A stretch of DNA of 22,517 nucleotides, taken from NCBI GenBank assembly GCA_965655775.1, contig CBFHHV010000016.1, positions 1 through 22,517 on the forward strand. Direction: 5' to 3'. Numbering within the stretch: the first letter of the stretch is position 1; each line of letters begins with the position of its first letter. The notes below the pieces were generated by a model that saw only the letters and a list, made by a program, of their open reading frames with translations, searched no databases and was not told the DNA's origin. This document shows positions 6,424 through 14,395 of the stretch, in pieces. This DNA is from Marisimplicoccus sp965655775 (GTDB taxonomy: Bacteria > Bacteroidota > Bacteroidia > Flavobacteriales > Flavobacteriaceae). A program made the translations under genes and the position numbers.

Positions 6424-7302
6424 ATGTCTGAGAAAAAACAAAAAAAAGCACTTGGAAGAGGTCTCGATGCACTATTAGGTGATTCCAGTAATACTGATTT
6501 TCCTAATGGTGGAAAGAAGAATACTAATAGTCTTCAATTATCATTAGACAAAATTCATGTAAATCCAAATCAGCCAAGAACAAATTTTGATAGTGATCAG
6601 ATTGATAATCTTGTTGTTTCAATTAAAGAACTTGGAATTATTCAGCCTATTACTGTAAGAAAAATTAAGGATGATAAGTATGAAATCATTTCTGGCGAAA
6701 GAAGGTATCGAGCATCAAAAATAGCTAATCTGGAATCAATACCATGCTATATAAAAGCAGTTGAAGATGAAACTGATTTATTAAAGATGTCGTTAGTTGA
6801 AAATGTCCAAAGAGTTGACCTTGACCCAATAGAAATTGCATTAACATATGAGAGATTTATAAATGAGTATAGCTTAAATATTGATGCTATATCAAGGCTG
6901 GTAGGTAAGGATAGGTCAACTATATCAAATTATATTCGTCTTTTAAAACTTGACCCAATTATTCAATCAGGTATAAGAGATGGTTTCTTGAGTATGGGTC
7001 ATGGAAGAGCTTTAATAAATGTTGATGATAAAAAATTACAAATTGAAATTTATGAACAAATAATATCATCAAATTTGTCAGTAAGGCAAACAGAGAAGAT
7101 TGTTAGAGGAAATAAAACTACAAATACTAATAAATCTAGTTCAGATGTTTCGAAAATATATTTAGATGCAACTAATAAATTTGAGAAGCTATTTAATTCA
7201 AAAGTTACCTTGAAAGAAAATAGTAAAGGCAGGGTATCCCTTTTAACTACTTTCAAGAGTATTAATGAGTTATATTCCTTTTTAAAAAAGATATCAAATT
7301 GA
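6424..7302 (+). CDS. parB: Chromosome partitioning protein ParB (Spo0J)
   Basis: A CTP-dependent DNA clamp that loads at parS and stimulates ParA. The N-terminal KKALGRGLDALLG (8-19 region) is the ParA-stimulating peptide. The ParB/Srx domain spans about 40-130 and contains NPNQPRTNFD (47-56), the CTP-binding GERRYRASK (91-99) and ENVQRVDLDPIE (126-137). A helix-turn-helix at about 155-175 (ISRLVGKDRSTISNYIRLL) recognises parS. A short dimerisation domain ends the protein. The length (292 aa) is normal. The gene follows parA with no gap and overlaps the next gene by 4 nt. I found no parS-like TGTTTCACGTGAAACA in the window. Confidence 0.96.
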   Translation: MSEKKQKKALGRGLDALLGDSSNTDFPNGGKKNTNSLQLSLDKIHVNPNQPRTNFDSDQIDNLVVSIKELGIIQPITVRKIKDDKYEIISGERRYRASKIANLESIPCYIKAVEDETDLLKMSLVENVQRVDLDPIEIALTYERFINEYSLNIDAISRLVGKDRSTISNYIRLLKLDPIIQSGIRDGFLSMGHGRALINVDDKKLQIEIYEQIISSNLSVRQTEKIVRGNKTTNTNKSSSDVSKIYLDATNKFEKLFNSKVTLKENSKGRVSLLTTFKSINELYSFLKKISN

Positions 7303-7856
7303 GAAATATAATTTTATTAGTAATAATTTCTCTTTCATTCAACTTGAATGCTCAAGCTGATATTGATTCAACTTACATTAGTCCAAAAAAATTAAAGTTA
7401 ATTAATGACCCTCTAACTCCATCAAAAGCTGCATTCTACTCTTCTGTTATTCCTGGTTTAGGTCAAGTCTATACAAGAAGATATTGGATGATTCCAATAA
7501 TTTATGGAGGTCTAGGAGCATCTGCATACTACTACAATTACAATAATAAGGAGATGAACAAATATAGAACAGCATATAAAAGGAGACTTGCTGGATACTT
7601 TGATGATGAGTATACTGAGATAATTCCTGAAAATGAAAAATTACTGGAGGGAATGAAGTTTCACAGAAGATATAAAGACTTTTCCTTCATGTTCCTTGTA
7701 GCTACTTATGTCTTAAATATTATTGATGCAAATGTCGGTGCACACCTACTCCAATTTAATGTTAGTGAAGATTTATCATTTGAGCCATACATAGAAAATA
7801 ATTATTTTGATTTTTCTCAAAGTGCTGGAATTAAATTTAAAATAAATTTAGACTGA
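7299..7856 (+). CDS. DUF5683 family protein, exported or membrane-anchored, TTG start
   Basis: Function unknown; the family is common in Bacteroidota next to parB and lepB. The 185-aa protein begins with a signal-like segment (residues 2-19, ending FNLNAQA), then carries the family motif PSKAAFYSSVIPGLGQVYTR (about 41-60), a hydrophobic stretch beginning YWMIPIIYGGLGASAYYY and, after a charged loop, a second one containing FLVATYVLNIIDANVGAHLL. The DANVGAHL motif with FNVSEDLS after it is typical. The start must be TTG at 7299, overlapping the parB stop by 4 nt (TTGA). The next ATG would fall inside the family motif region and delete the signal. It is probably translationally coupled to parB. 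LepB starts 1 nt after the stop. Confidence 0.84.
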   Translation: MRNIILLVIISLSFNLNAQADIDSTYISPKKLKLINDPLTPSKAAFYSSVIPGLGQVYTRRYWMIPIIYGGLGASAYYYNYNNKEMNKYRTAYKRRLAGYFDDEYTEIIPENEKLLEGMKFHRRYKDFSFMFLVATYVLNIIDANVGAHLLQFNVSEDLSFEPYIENNYFDFSQSAGIKFKINLD

Positions 7857-7857
7857 T

Positions 7858-9549
7858 ATGAGTATAAACGAATGGTTACTTTTTTTTCTGTCCTATAATT
7901 TATTAATATTCGTTGGATCTCAAAGACTTTTTAAACTTGCAGGTGTTGATAGCTGGAAATCATTAATTCCTATATACAACATAGTAAAGCATTTAGAAAT
8001 AATTAACAGACCTAAATGGTGGGTCATCCTAGTTTTTATTCCAGTTATAAATCTTCTAATGATTCCGGTAATTTGGATAGAATTTATTAAAAGATTTAAT
8101 CATAACTCAAAGTTAGATAGGATATTGGTTATTATAACTCTAGGTCTTTATCTATTTTATGTAAGTTATGTTAGCAAAAGAACAAAATATGTAGATAATA
8201 TTTCATTTTCAAATTTTGAAAGGTCTCTTGGGTCTCTAGTTTTTGCAGTTGTAATTGCAACTATAGTACACAATTATATTCTACAACCATTTGTAATTCC
8301 TACTGGCTCACTTGAGAAAACATTAAGAGTTGGAGATTTTTTATTAGTAAGTAAATTTCATTATGGTGCGAGAATACCATCTACCGTTATATCTTTTCCA
8401 ATGGTTCATGACACTATACCCATACTCAATACTAGGTCTTACCTAAAGAAACCTCAGCTTCCTTATATTAGAATCCCAGGCTTTCAAGAAATTAAAAATA
8501 ATGATATCGTAGTTTTTAATTGGCCTGCTGATACAGTCAGAAAGTTTTTTGTTAAGGAAAAAGGTGTAATAAAACCAAGAGATAAAAAATCAAACTATGT
8601 CAAAAGAGCAGTTGGAGTTCCTGGTGACTCATTAGAAATCAAAGATGGAATAGTTTATTTAAATGGCCAGGAGAATAAATTACCAGAAAGGGCTAAACCA
8701 TTATATACTTACAAAATTTTTTCTAAAGATGGAGTGTCATCAAGCAAGTTAAAAAATCTTGAAATTGATGGGTTTATTAGAAAATTTATCATTAGAAATT
8801 TATCTCAAGAATCATATAATAGTTTGAAAACCAATATTTTAAGTATCTCCAATACTAATGAAAATGAATATCTTATTTACACTGATGATCAGGGTATACC
8901 AATTAAAAAAGTAAGAGAACTCAACATAGATATTAGAGAGATAATAGATAACGAGAGAGAGTTGAGTCTTACTTTTAATGATGCAAATAAAATTAGAAAT
9001 TCAAATGAGTTTGACACAATATTCAGACCTATTGAAAAGACTAACTATATAAACTCCGTTTTCTTTCCAGGCAACAAAAGGTTTAATTGGAATAACGATC
9101 AACTAGGCCCAATATATATTCCAAAGGCGGGTGAAAAGATTAAACTGACAATTAATGATCTTCCATTATATAAAAAAATAATTAGAGATTATGAGAATAA
9201 TGAAGTTGAGGTAGTGGATAATAACATATACATAAATGGTGAAATATCGAGTAATTATACTTTTAAACAAGATTATTATTGGATGATGGGTGATAATAGA
9301 TATAATTCTGAAGATTCAAGAGTTTGGGGCTTTGTTCCATTTGATCATGTACTTGGGAAGCCTGTTTTTATTTGGATGAGTATAGATGGATTATTCAATG
9401 GTATTAGTAATTGGAAATTTAGATGGGACAGAGTTTTCACAACTATCGGTTTTGATGGAAAGCCAAAATCCTATTTACCTCACTTTATAATTTTGATATT
9501 AGTCTGGCAATTATTTAGTTATTTAAAAAAGAAGAAAAATAAAGTTTAA
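7858..9549 (+). CDS. lepB: Signal peptidase I (large Bacteroidota type)
   Basis: Membrane serine protease that removes signal peptides from exported proteins. An N-terminal extension (residues 1-105) has several hydrophobic helices, as in other Flavobacteriia LepB. The catalytic serine is S151 in VIPTGSLEKTL; the usual S-M pair here is S-L. The general-base lysine is K249 in YVKRAVGVPGD. The box GDNRYNSEDSRVWGFVP lies at 478-494. Between the boxes sits a long insertion (about 270-460), which is why the protein reaches 563 aa. One more hydrophobic helix and a lysine-rich tail end the protein. It closes the + strand run and overlaps the convergent rhomboid gene by 4 nt. In many Flavobacteriia I recall dapB between the DUF5683 gene and lepB; it is absent here. 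Confidence 0.95.
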   Translation: MSINEWLLFFLSYNLLIFVGSQRLFKLAGVDSWKSLIPIYNIVKHLEIINRPKWWVILVFIPVINLLMIPVIWIEFIKRFNHNSKLDRILVIITLGLYLFYVSYVSKRTKYVDNISFSNFERSLGSLVFAVVIATIVHNYILQPFVIPTGSLEKTLRVGDFLLVSKFHYGARIPSTVISFPMVHDTIPILNTRSYLKKPQLPYIRIPGFQEIKNNDIVVFNWPADTVRKFFVKEKGVIKPRDKKSNYVKRAVGVPGDSLEIKDGIVYLNGQENKLPERAKPLYTYKIFSKDGVSSSKLKNLEIDGFIRKFIIRNLSQESYNSLKTNILSISNTNENEYLIYTDDQGIPIKKVRELNIDIREIIDNERELSLTFNDANKIRNSNEFDTIFRPIEKTNYINSVFFPGNKRFNWNNDQLGPIYIPKAGEKIKLTINDLPLYKKIIRDYENNEVEVVDNNIYINGEISSNYTFKQDYYWMMGDNRYNSEDSRVWGFVPFDHVLGKPVFIWMSIDGLFNGISNWKFRWDRVFTTIGFDGKPKSYLPHFIILILVWQLFSYLKKKKNKV

Positions 9550-10346
9550 TCTTTATTTGAATTTTTGAAAAGAAACTCTTTTTCTTTTTTTGTTAAGCTC
9601 TCATATCCTGACTTACTTATCTTGTCAAGAATAATGTCAATATTTTTTTGATTATCTCTATTTTCATTTGATTTAATCTTTATATTATTTATCAAGTTAA
9701 TTATGAAGTCAAATGGTGAATTTGATAAATTAAAGTTCCTTGCATAATAGAATCCATATAGGGCTCCTCCAAGGTGAGCAATATTTCCACCTGCATTGCT
9801 AAATGGGATTTGGATTAAACTCATAAGGACATAGAATAAGCCTAAATTCTTGAGTTTTACATTAAAGAAGATCAAATTAATGCTTGTATTAGGATAATAT
9901 GTACACACAAAGATGAGAAGTGAATATACAGCTGCAGATGATCCAATTAACGGAGAAAAAGAATTTTCAAAAGCTGGGAAAATATTATAAGAGATAATAA
10001 ATAAAAGACCACCTGAGATAGCTCCATAAAAGTAGATTTCAATGAATTTTTTATTATCTAAAAATGAAAGGAAATAATCCGAAACTATGTAGAGTATAAA
10101 CATGTTCCAAAAAATATGAAAGAAATCTAAATGAAAAAATGAATAAGTTATTATGCTCCAAGGACTCATTATAATTTGTTCAAAATTTGGATGAAGATCA
10201 AAAAATTTAATAATGTTGATTTGAGGAATATTAAAAAGGAATAGGAAAGTATTGGAGACTAGTGGCAGTAAGAAAATTATAACATTTATAATTATAATTT
10301 TCTTGAATATAGGCTGATTAGTAAAATATCTATATCCTAATTCCAT
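9546..10346 (-). CDS. Rhomboid family intramembrane serine protease (distal copy)
   Basis: Intramembrane protease that cleaves membrane-spanning substrates. The 266-aa protein has about six hydrophobic helices. FHIFWNMFILY (about 76-86) is the conserved HxxxN region with N81. LIGSSAAVYSLL (134-145) carries the nucleophile S137 in GxS, and IAHLGGALYGF (189-199) holds the catalytic H191. Both catalytic residues are therefore present. The C-terminal 60 residues form a charged cytoplasmic tail. Its ATG lies 10 nt inside the end of the upstream rhomboid gene, implying coupled translation. Natural substrates cannot be deduced. It is the last gene of the leftward operon and converges on lepB. Confidence 0.92.
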   Translation of the reverse strand: MELGYRYFTNQPIFKKIIIINVIIFLLPLVSNTFLFLFNIPQINIIKFFDLHPNFEQIIMSPWSIITYSFFHLDFFHIFWNMFILYIVSDYFLSFLDNKKFIEIYFYGAISGGLLFIISYNIFPAFENSFSPLIGSSAAVYSLLIFVCTYYPNTSINLIFFNVKLKNLGLFYVLMSLIQIPFSNAGGNIAHLGGALYGFYYARNFNLSNSPFDFIINLINNIKIKSNENRDNQKNIDIILDKISKSGYESLTKKEKEFLFKNSNKD

Positions 10347-11074
10347 CTTTTATTATTAAACTGATTTTTTTTCCAGTACCACATCATAACAAATCCTGTA
10401 ATAGCACCTCCTATATGAGCAAAGTGAGCAATAGGTCCTACTGAATAAGATGTAAAACCAAAAAATAGGTCAAATAAAATTAAAAGAGGAACGAGAAATT
10501 TTGCTTTTATTGGAATCGGTGGAAATAATAACATTAACTGCACATTAGGAAAAATCATAGCAAAGCCTACTAAAATTCCATATAAAGCACCAGACGCACC
10601 AACCATTACTGCTTTAAATGATTGAATACCTGAGTATAATCTATCCTCACCTACAGATTGAATTAAAGATGTATTGAGTCTACCTGTCTCATAAAAAGAA
10701 TTAACATCTAGTCTTGTTAAGCCATTATCTAACAGAATTTGAGTCACTGAAATTACATCATAGTGATAAACTAAAGTTTGAATTAGAACAGCTCCTAATC
10801 CCGCAGACAAATAATAAAATATAAATTTCTGTTTACCCCACATTTGTTCTAAAGGAGTACCAAACATCCATAGACCAAACATGTTAAAAAGTATATGAGA
10901 AGTATTTCCATGCATGAACATATGTGTTAGTGGTTGCCATATTATAAAGTCTGGATTTTTTGGATAGTGCATGGCAAATAAGTCATACATAAAATCACCA
11001 AGAACTATAGAAGCAATAAAAAAAATTATATTGATTATAATTAAATGTTTTACTATTTCACTAACTCTTCCCAT
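10337..11074 (-). CDS. Rhomboid family intramembrane serine protease (proximal copy)
   Basis: Second rhomboid protease, 245 aa, with about six membrane helices. The block THMFMHGNTSHILFNMFGLW (50-69) includes H60 and N64, MVGASGALYGILVGF (157-171) holds nucleophile S161, and IAHFAHIGGAITGF (215-228) holds catalytic H220. The fit to the bacterial GlpG/rhomboid consensus is better than for the downstream copy. A hydrophilic insertion (about 104-150) lies between helices and could form an extracytoplasmic or lateral loop. It starts on the last base of the mutL stop (1-nt overlap) and overlaps the second rhomboid gene by 10 nt. The two copies differ clearly in sequence, so they are old paralogs rather than a recent duplication. 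Confidence 0.94.
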   Translation of the reverse strand: MGRVSEIVKHLIIINIIFFIASIVLGDFMYDLFAMHYPKNPDFIIWQPLTHMFMHGNTSHILFNMFGLWMFGTPLEQMWGKQKFIFYYLSAGLGAVLIQTLVYHYDVISVTQILLDNGLTRLDVNSFYETGRLNTSLIQSVGEDRLYSGIQSFKAVMVGASGALYGILVGFAMIFPNVQLMLLFPPIPIKAKFLVPLLILFDLFFGFTSYSVGPIAHFAHIGGAITGFVMMWYWKKNQFNNKRWN

Positions 11075-12822
11075 TAGAATATATTTTCAATATCGTTTTT
11101 ACTCAAAGCAATAAATATTTGTTTATTGTAGGGACTCAGATTAGGCTCCTTACATGAAAAAAGTTGATTTACTAAAAACTCTTGTTCATTTGAGTTTAAT
11201 TTTTCACCTGATTTAATAGAGAAACTTTTTGAAAGTGCTTTTGCAAAAAAATCTGAGTGACTAAGACTATTGGATTTATCGAAATCATTATCATCATCAA
11301 GAATATCATCAATTATTTCTTCGATAGAATTATTTTTTAGTTGGTTTGGTACTGACGTAATCTTTAATAAATTATCCTCTAATCCAAATTCAAATCCTAA
11401 AGATTTAAATTGTGAATCAATCTTGTTAAACATTGATAGCTGTTGCTTGGATAAATTTATTTCAATAGGAAAAACTAATTTTTGTGAATCTGTAGAATTT
11501 TCAAATATAGATTTTAAAAAGCCCTCATACAATATTCTCTGATGGGCTAAATTTTGATTTATTATAATTAAAGATGAAGTGCTAGCGCTGACAATAAATT
11601 TATTAAATATTTGAAAAATCTTAGTAAATTCTTTACCGGTGTTCTCAAAGTCTGATACAATATTCTCAGTTGATTTTTCAGAAAAGAGATCTCCTAGTTT
11701 CTCATCATTAAAGATTTGAAAAGGGTTAAAGTCTGAATCTATATCAACTCCTGGAATTTTAGGTTCAGATTTAAATTGTGAATAAGATATATCCATCGAT
11801 GGATCTTTTTCAAAATCTAAGACCGGACTAACTTGGTATATTCCAAGACAATGTTTTACCGCTGAATTAATAATAGAGTAAAGGTTTTGATCATCATCAA
11901 ATTTTATTTCTGTTTTATTAGGATGTACATTTACATCTATCTTACTAGGATCAATTTTAATAAACAAAAAATAACCTGGATAATACCCATCTCTAATCAG
12001 ACCATCGAAAGAAGAAAAAATAGAATGATTTATAAACTGACTTTTTACTGATCTATTGTTTACGAATATATATTGATTTGATCTAGATTTCTTTGCAAAT
12101 TCAGGTTTAAGAATAAATCCATGAAGATTTGCTATTTGAGTGTCCTCATCGATTGGAATTAGGTTTTCTCGAATCCTTTCGCCAAAAATTGATATTATTC
12201 TTTTCTTCAGTGATTCCTTTTTTAAATAAAATATTTCTTCACCATTATTAATAAATGAAAACTCGATTTCATTATGTGAAATGGCAATGTTATTAAATAC
12301 ATTGATTATATGTTTTAGCTCAACAAAGTCAGACTTTAAGAAGTTCCTTCGGGCTGGTACATTGAAAAATAAATTTTGAACTTTTATAGAAGTTCCCACA
12401 TTAGCATTTAATTCTTTTTCAGAAATAATATTACCTCCATTAATTTCAATGTAATAACCATCATTTTCAATTATTTTTGAAGAAGACATTTCTACCATCG
12501 AGACAGATGATATTGCAGCTAGAGCCTCACCTCTAAATCCCATTGAGTTTATAGAAAATATATCCTCGATATTATTAATTTTTGATGTTGCATGTTTTAT
12601 AAATGATGAATGCATATCGTTTTTTGACATACCTTGGCCATCATCAATTACTTGAATCAGATTTTTACCTGCATTCTTAATAATTATTGTAATCTTTGAT
12701 GATTTTGCATCAATAGAATTTTCTAGAAGTTCTTTTAGAACAGATGAAGGTCTTTGAACTACTTCCCCTGCGGCAATTTTATTTGAAACGTCAGCTGGTA
12801 AAATTTTAACTATATCTGGCAT
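11074..12822 (-). CDS. mutL: DNA mismatch repair protein MutL, endonuclease motifs degraded
   Basis: Links MutS mismatch recognition to strand removal. The N-terminal GHKL ATPase is intact: ELLENSIDAKS (31-41, catalytic E31 and Mg-binding N35), VIDDGQGM (58-65), MGFRGEALAAISSVS (94-108) and the NVGTSIKVQNLFFNVPARRNFLKS region. A DVNVHPNKTEIKF segment (296-308) ends the transducer domain. A low-complexity linker precedes the C-terminal dimerisation domain. The metal-endonuclease motifs typical of MutH-lacking bacteria are not recognisable: DQHAxxE is NQNLAHQ (422-428), the middle ACR/ACH site reads SKSFSIKSG (531-539), and CPHGRP is SPYNKQ (563-568). The length of 582 aa is normal. It overlaps neighbours by 1 nt on both sides and is part of the ribH-rhomboid operon. 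Confidence 0.95.
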   Translation of the reverse strand: MPDIVKILPADVSNKIAAGEVVQRPSSVLKELLENSIDAKSSKITIIIKNAGKNLIQVIDDGQGMSKNDMHSSFIKHATSKINNIEDIFSINSMGFRGEALAAISSVSMVEMSSSKIIENDGYYIEINGGNIISEKELNANVGTSIKVQNLFFNVPARRNFLKSDFVELKHIINVFNNIAISHNEIEFSFINNGEEIFYLKKESLKKRIISIFGERIRENLIPIDEDTQIANLHGFILKPEFAKKSRSNQYIFVNNRSVKSQFINHSIFSSFDGLIRDGYYPGYFLFIKIDPSKIDVNVHPNKTEIKFDDDQNLYSIINSAVKHCLGIYQVSPVLDFEKDPSMDISYSQFKSEPKIPGVDIDSDFNPFQIFNDEKLGDLFSEKSTENIVSDFENTGKEFTKIFQIFNKFIVSASTSSLIIINQNLAHQRILYEGFLKSIFENSTDSQKLVFPIEINLSKQQLSMFNKIDSQFKSLGFEFGLEDNLLKITSVPNQLKNNSIEEIIDDILDDDNDFDKSNSLSHSDFFAKALSKSFSIKSGEKLNSNEQEFLVNQLFSCKEPNLSPYNKQIFIALSKNDIENIF

Positions 12823-13097
12823 TAATTAAGGTAAAAAATTGTTAGATCAAAATCAATGATATATAAAAATACCAAAATTAAAAAAACAATAACTAGGATT
12901 AGGGTCATATTAACCCCTCTATTCTTTCTATTTCGCATTTTATGTCTTTCATCCTTCCATTTTTGTCCAATATCAATAGAATTATAAGTGTCTCGATATT
13001 TGGAAAATTTAGATTCAAAACTAGTAGGAATACCCTCTTTTCCTTTAAAAAAACGTGGAGTATAGTTAAATCTTCTATGTTTATTTAATTTAAACAT
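12822..13097 (-). CDS. Small single-span membrane protein of unknown function
   Basis: A 91-aa protein with a basic, aromatic N-terminal half (HRRFNYTPRFFKGKEG), a charged middle (GQKWKDERHKMRNRKN) and a single C-terminal membrane helix (about 63-86, MTLILVIVFLILVFLYIIDF), so most of it is probably cytoplasmic. I recall close relatives in Flavobacteriia at this exact place between ribH and mutL, sometimes misnamed 'riboflavin synthase subunit beta' because of that position. Nothing in it resembles riboflavin synthesis. Its stop overlaps the mutL start by 1 nt (TAATG). No function can be assigned. Confidence 0.8.
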   Translation of the reverse strand: MFKLNKHRRFNYTPRFFKGKEGIPTSFESKFSKYRDTYNSIDIGQKWKDERHKMRNRKNRGVNMTLILVIVFLILVFLYIIDFDLTIFYLN

Positions 13098-13101
13098 AAA
13101 A

Positions 13102-13584
13102 CTATTTTGAATTAACTAAAATCATTTTTAAGGCAGCTTCAGCAGCATCCTCACCTTTGTTTCCAAACTTACCCCCACTCCTATCAATCGATTGCTGAAT
13201 ATTATCGTCTGTAGTTACGCAAAGAATTATTGGAATAGAAGATTGAATATTTAAGTCTTTAATACCATTAACAACAGCATCAGAAATAAAATCAAAATGT
13301 TTAGTCTCACCCTTTATAATACATCCAATAGATATGATTGCATCATAATCTTTATTAATTAAGGTTTTTGTCCCAAAAATTAGTTCAAAGCTTCCTGGAA
13401 CATTTATCTCATAAATATTTTTTTCTAATAATCCATAACTTAAAAGTTTCTTCTTAACACCTGTAAGTAAATTATCAGTTATTTCATGATGCCATTCAGA
13501 TACAACACATGCGATCTTAATGTCCTCAGGATTATTAATTTCAAAAGGTCTGGTTAAATTTTGACCAGTCATTTTACTTGACAT
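13102..13584 (-). CDS. ribH: 6,7-dimethyl-8-ribityllumazine synthase
   Basis: Joins 5-amino-6-ribitylamino-uracil and 3,4-dihydroxy-2-butanone 4-phosphate to form the riboflavin precursor lumazine. The protein is 160 aa. Visible motifs are the substrate-binding SEWHHEIT (29-36), YEINVPGSFEL (58-68), DAIISIGCIIKGETKHFDFI (81-100) with catalytic H96, and the C-terminal DRSGGKFGNKGEDAAEAAL. All key residues look normal. The first ATG is used; a second Met at residue 5 is also possible. It follows the TPR gene by 1 nt and belongs to the same leftward operon. No FMN riboswitch is present in front of it. Confidence 0.96.
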   Translation of the reverse strand: MSSKMTGQNLTRPFEINNPEDIKIACVVSEWHHEITDNLLTGVKKKLLSYGLLEKNIYEINVPGSFELIFGTKTLINKDYDAIISIGCIIKGETKHFDFISDAVVNGIKDLNIQSSIPIILCVTTDDNIQQSIDRSGGKFGNKGEDAAEAALKMILVNSK

Positions 13585-13585
13585 G

Positions 13586-14347
13586 TTAGTTATTTAAGTT
13601 TTCTATTCTCCCTAATTGAACTTCTACTAAACTAGATTCATAAGAGTCTGGATAGTCTTCCTTAATTCTATTTAAAAAATTTATTGAAGATTTATATTTA
13701 CCAATTTCCGATCCTATAAGAGCTGCTTTAAATAAATATTTTGGTGTCGTGTAGATGTTCTCGTTATGCTTAAATGCTTTTTGATAATATTCAAAAGCTT
13801 CATTTGGTTGATTAAGTTCAGAGAAACAGTCCCCAATTGTACCTAGTGATATTGATTGAAGAAGAATATCATCTGATTTGAACTTTTCTAAATAAATAAT
13901 AGCATTATCATACTCCTTTAGATTAAGATAAGACATACCAATAGAGTAGTTTGCAAGATTTGCAGCCTTAGTTCCCGAATATTCATCAATTATATCTAGA
14001 AAACCATATTTACCCTCACCACCATTAAGTGCAAGTTTAAATAAAGAATCTGATTCATTTGAAACAAGAGCCATCTCAAAAAAGTATTGAGCTTTATTAA
14101 GTTCGCTTATAGCCTCTTTCTCTTTTGGATCAGAAATAAATCGTTCATAGCCTAAATATGATAATACTGATATTGATACAGCAGCTATAAGAATAAATAT
14201 TTTATTTTGGTTTTTGAGTATCCATTGTTCTGACTTATTTGCTGTTGAGTCTAATGAATCAAAAACCTCAGCTGTTTGACTTTTATTTGCACTAACATCT
14301 TTATTTGATCTACTCTTTTTATATCCTCTTCTGTTAAATGTTGCCAT
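13586..14347 (-). CDS. Tetratricopeptide-repeat membrane protein
   Basis: A 253-aa protein with a basic cytoplasmic N-terminus (residues 1-45), one membrane helix (about 49-66, KIFILIAAVSISVLSYLGY), and an extracytoplasmic domain of helical TPR-like repeats, e.g. LANYSIGMSYLNLKEYDNAIIYLEKF (about 132-157), IGDCFSELNQPNEAFEYYQKAF and FKAALIGSEIGKYKSSINFLNRI. The architecture resembles YfgM/BamD-like scaffolds, but no partner can be named. The gene is first in the TPR-ribH-91aa-mutL-rhomboid-rhomboid operon and divergent from recF, with 48 bp between start codons. Confidence 0.85.
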   Translation of the reverse strand: MATFNRRGYKKSRSNKDVSANKSQTAEVFDSLDSTANKSEQWILKNQNKIFILIAAVSISVLSYLGYERFISDPKEKEAISELNKAQYFFEMALVSNESDSLFKLALNGGEGKYGFLDIIDEYSGTKAANLANYSIGMSYLNLKEYDNAIIYLEKFKSDDILLQSISLGTIGDCFSELNQPNEAFEYYQKAFKHNENIYTTPKYLFKAALIGSEIGKYKSSINFLNRIKEDYPDSYESSLVEVQLGRIENLNN

Positions 14348-14356
14348 AATAATTTT

Positions 14357-14385
14357 TTGAATCCCAAAATTAATGTTTTATTTTG
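14357..14385 (+). promoter_or_regulatory. Candidate promoter for recF
   Basis: TTG at 14357-14359, then 18 nt, then TTATTTTG at 14378-14385, one mismatch from TAnnTTTG. The box ends 10 nt before the recF ATG. The spacing is right; the second base of the -7 box is not ideal. Confidence 0.35.
14365..14372 (-). promoter_or_regulatory. Candidate -7 promoter box for the TPR-ribH-mutL-rhomboid operon
   Basis: On the minus strand TAATTTTG matches TAnnTTTG exactly and ends 17 nt before the ATG at 14347. No TTG is seen at the standard distance. The box lies inside the spacer of the candidate recF promoter on the other strand. Confidence 0.4.
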
Positions 14386-14395
14386 AATACTTATT

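Noticed and set aside
5662..7302. A parS site near parAB
   Set aside because: I looked for TGTTTCACGTGAAACA or a close variant and saw none in the window.
13585..13700. FMN riboswitch controlling ribH
   Set aside because: The sequence upstream of ribH is coding sequence of the TPR gene, with a 1-nt gap and no RFN-element motifs.
9546..14347. A defence island or other new multi-gene system in the leftward operon
   Set aside because: The genes are housekeeping families in an order that I recall from other Flavobacteriia (TPR, ribH, small membrane protein, mutL, rhomboids), with no nuclease, toxin, reverse transcriptase or mobile-element signature.
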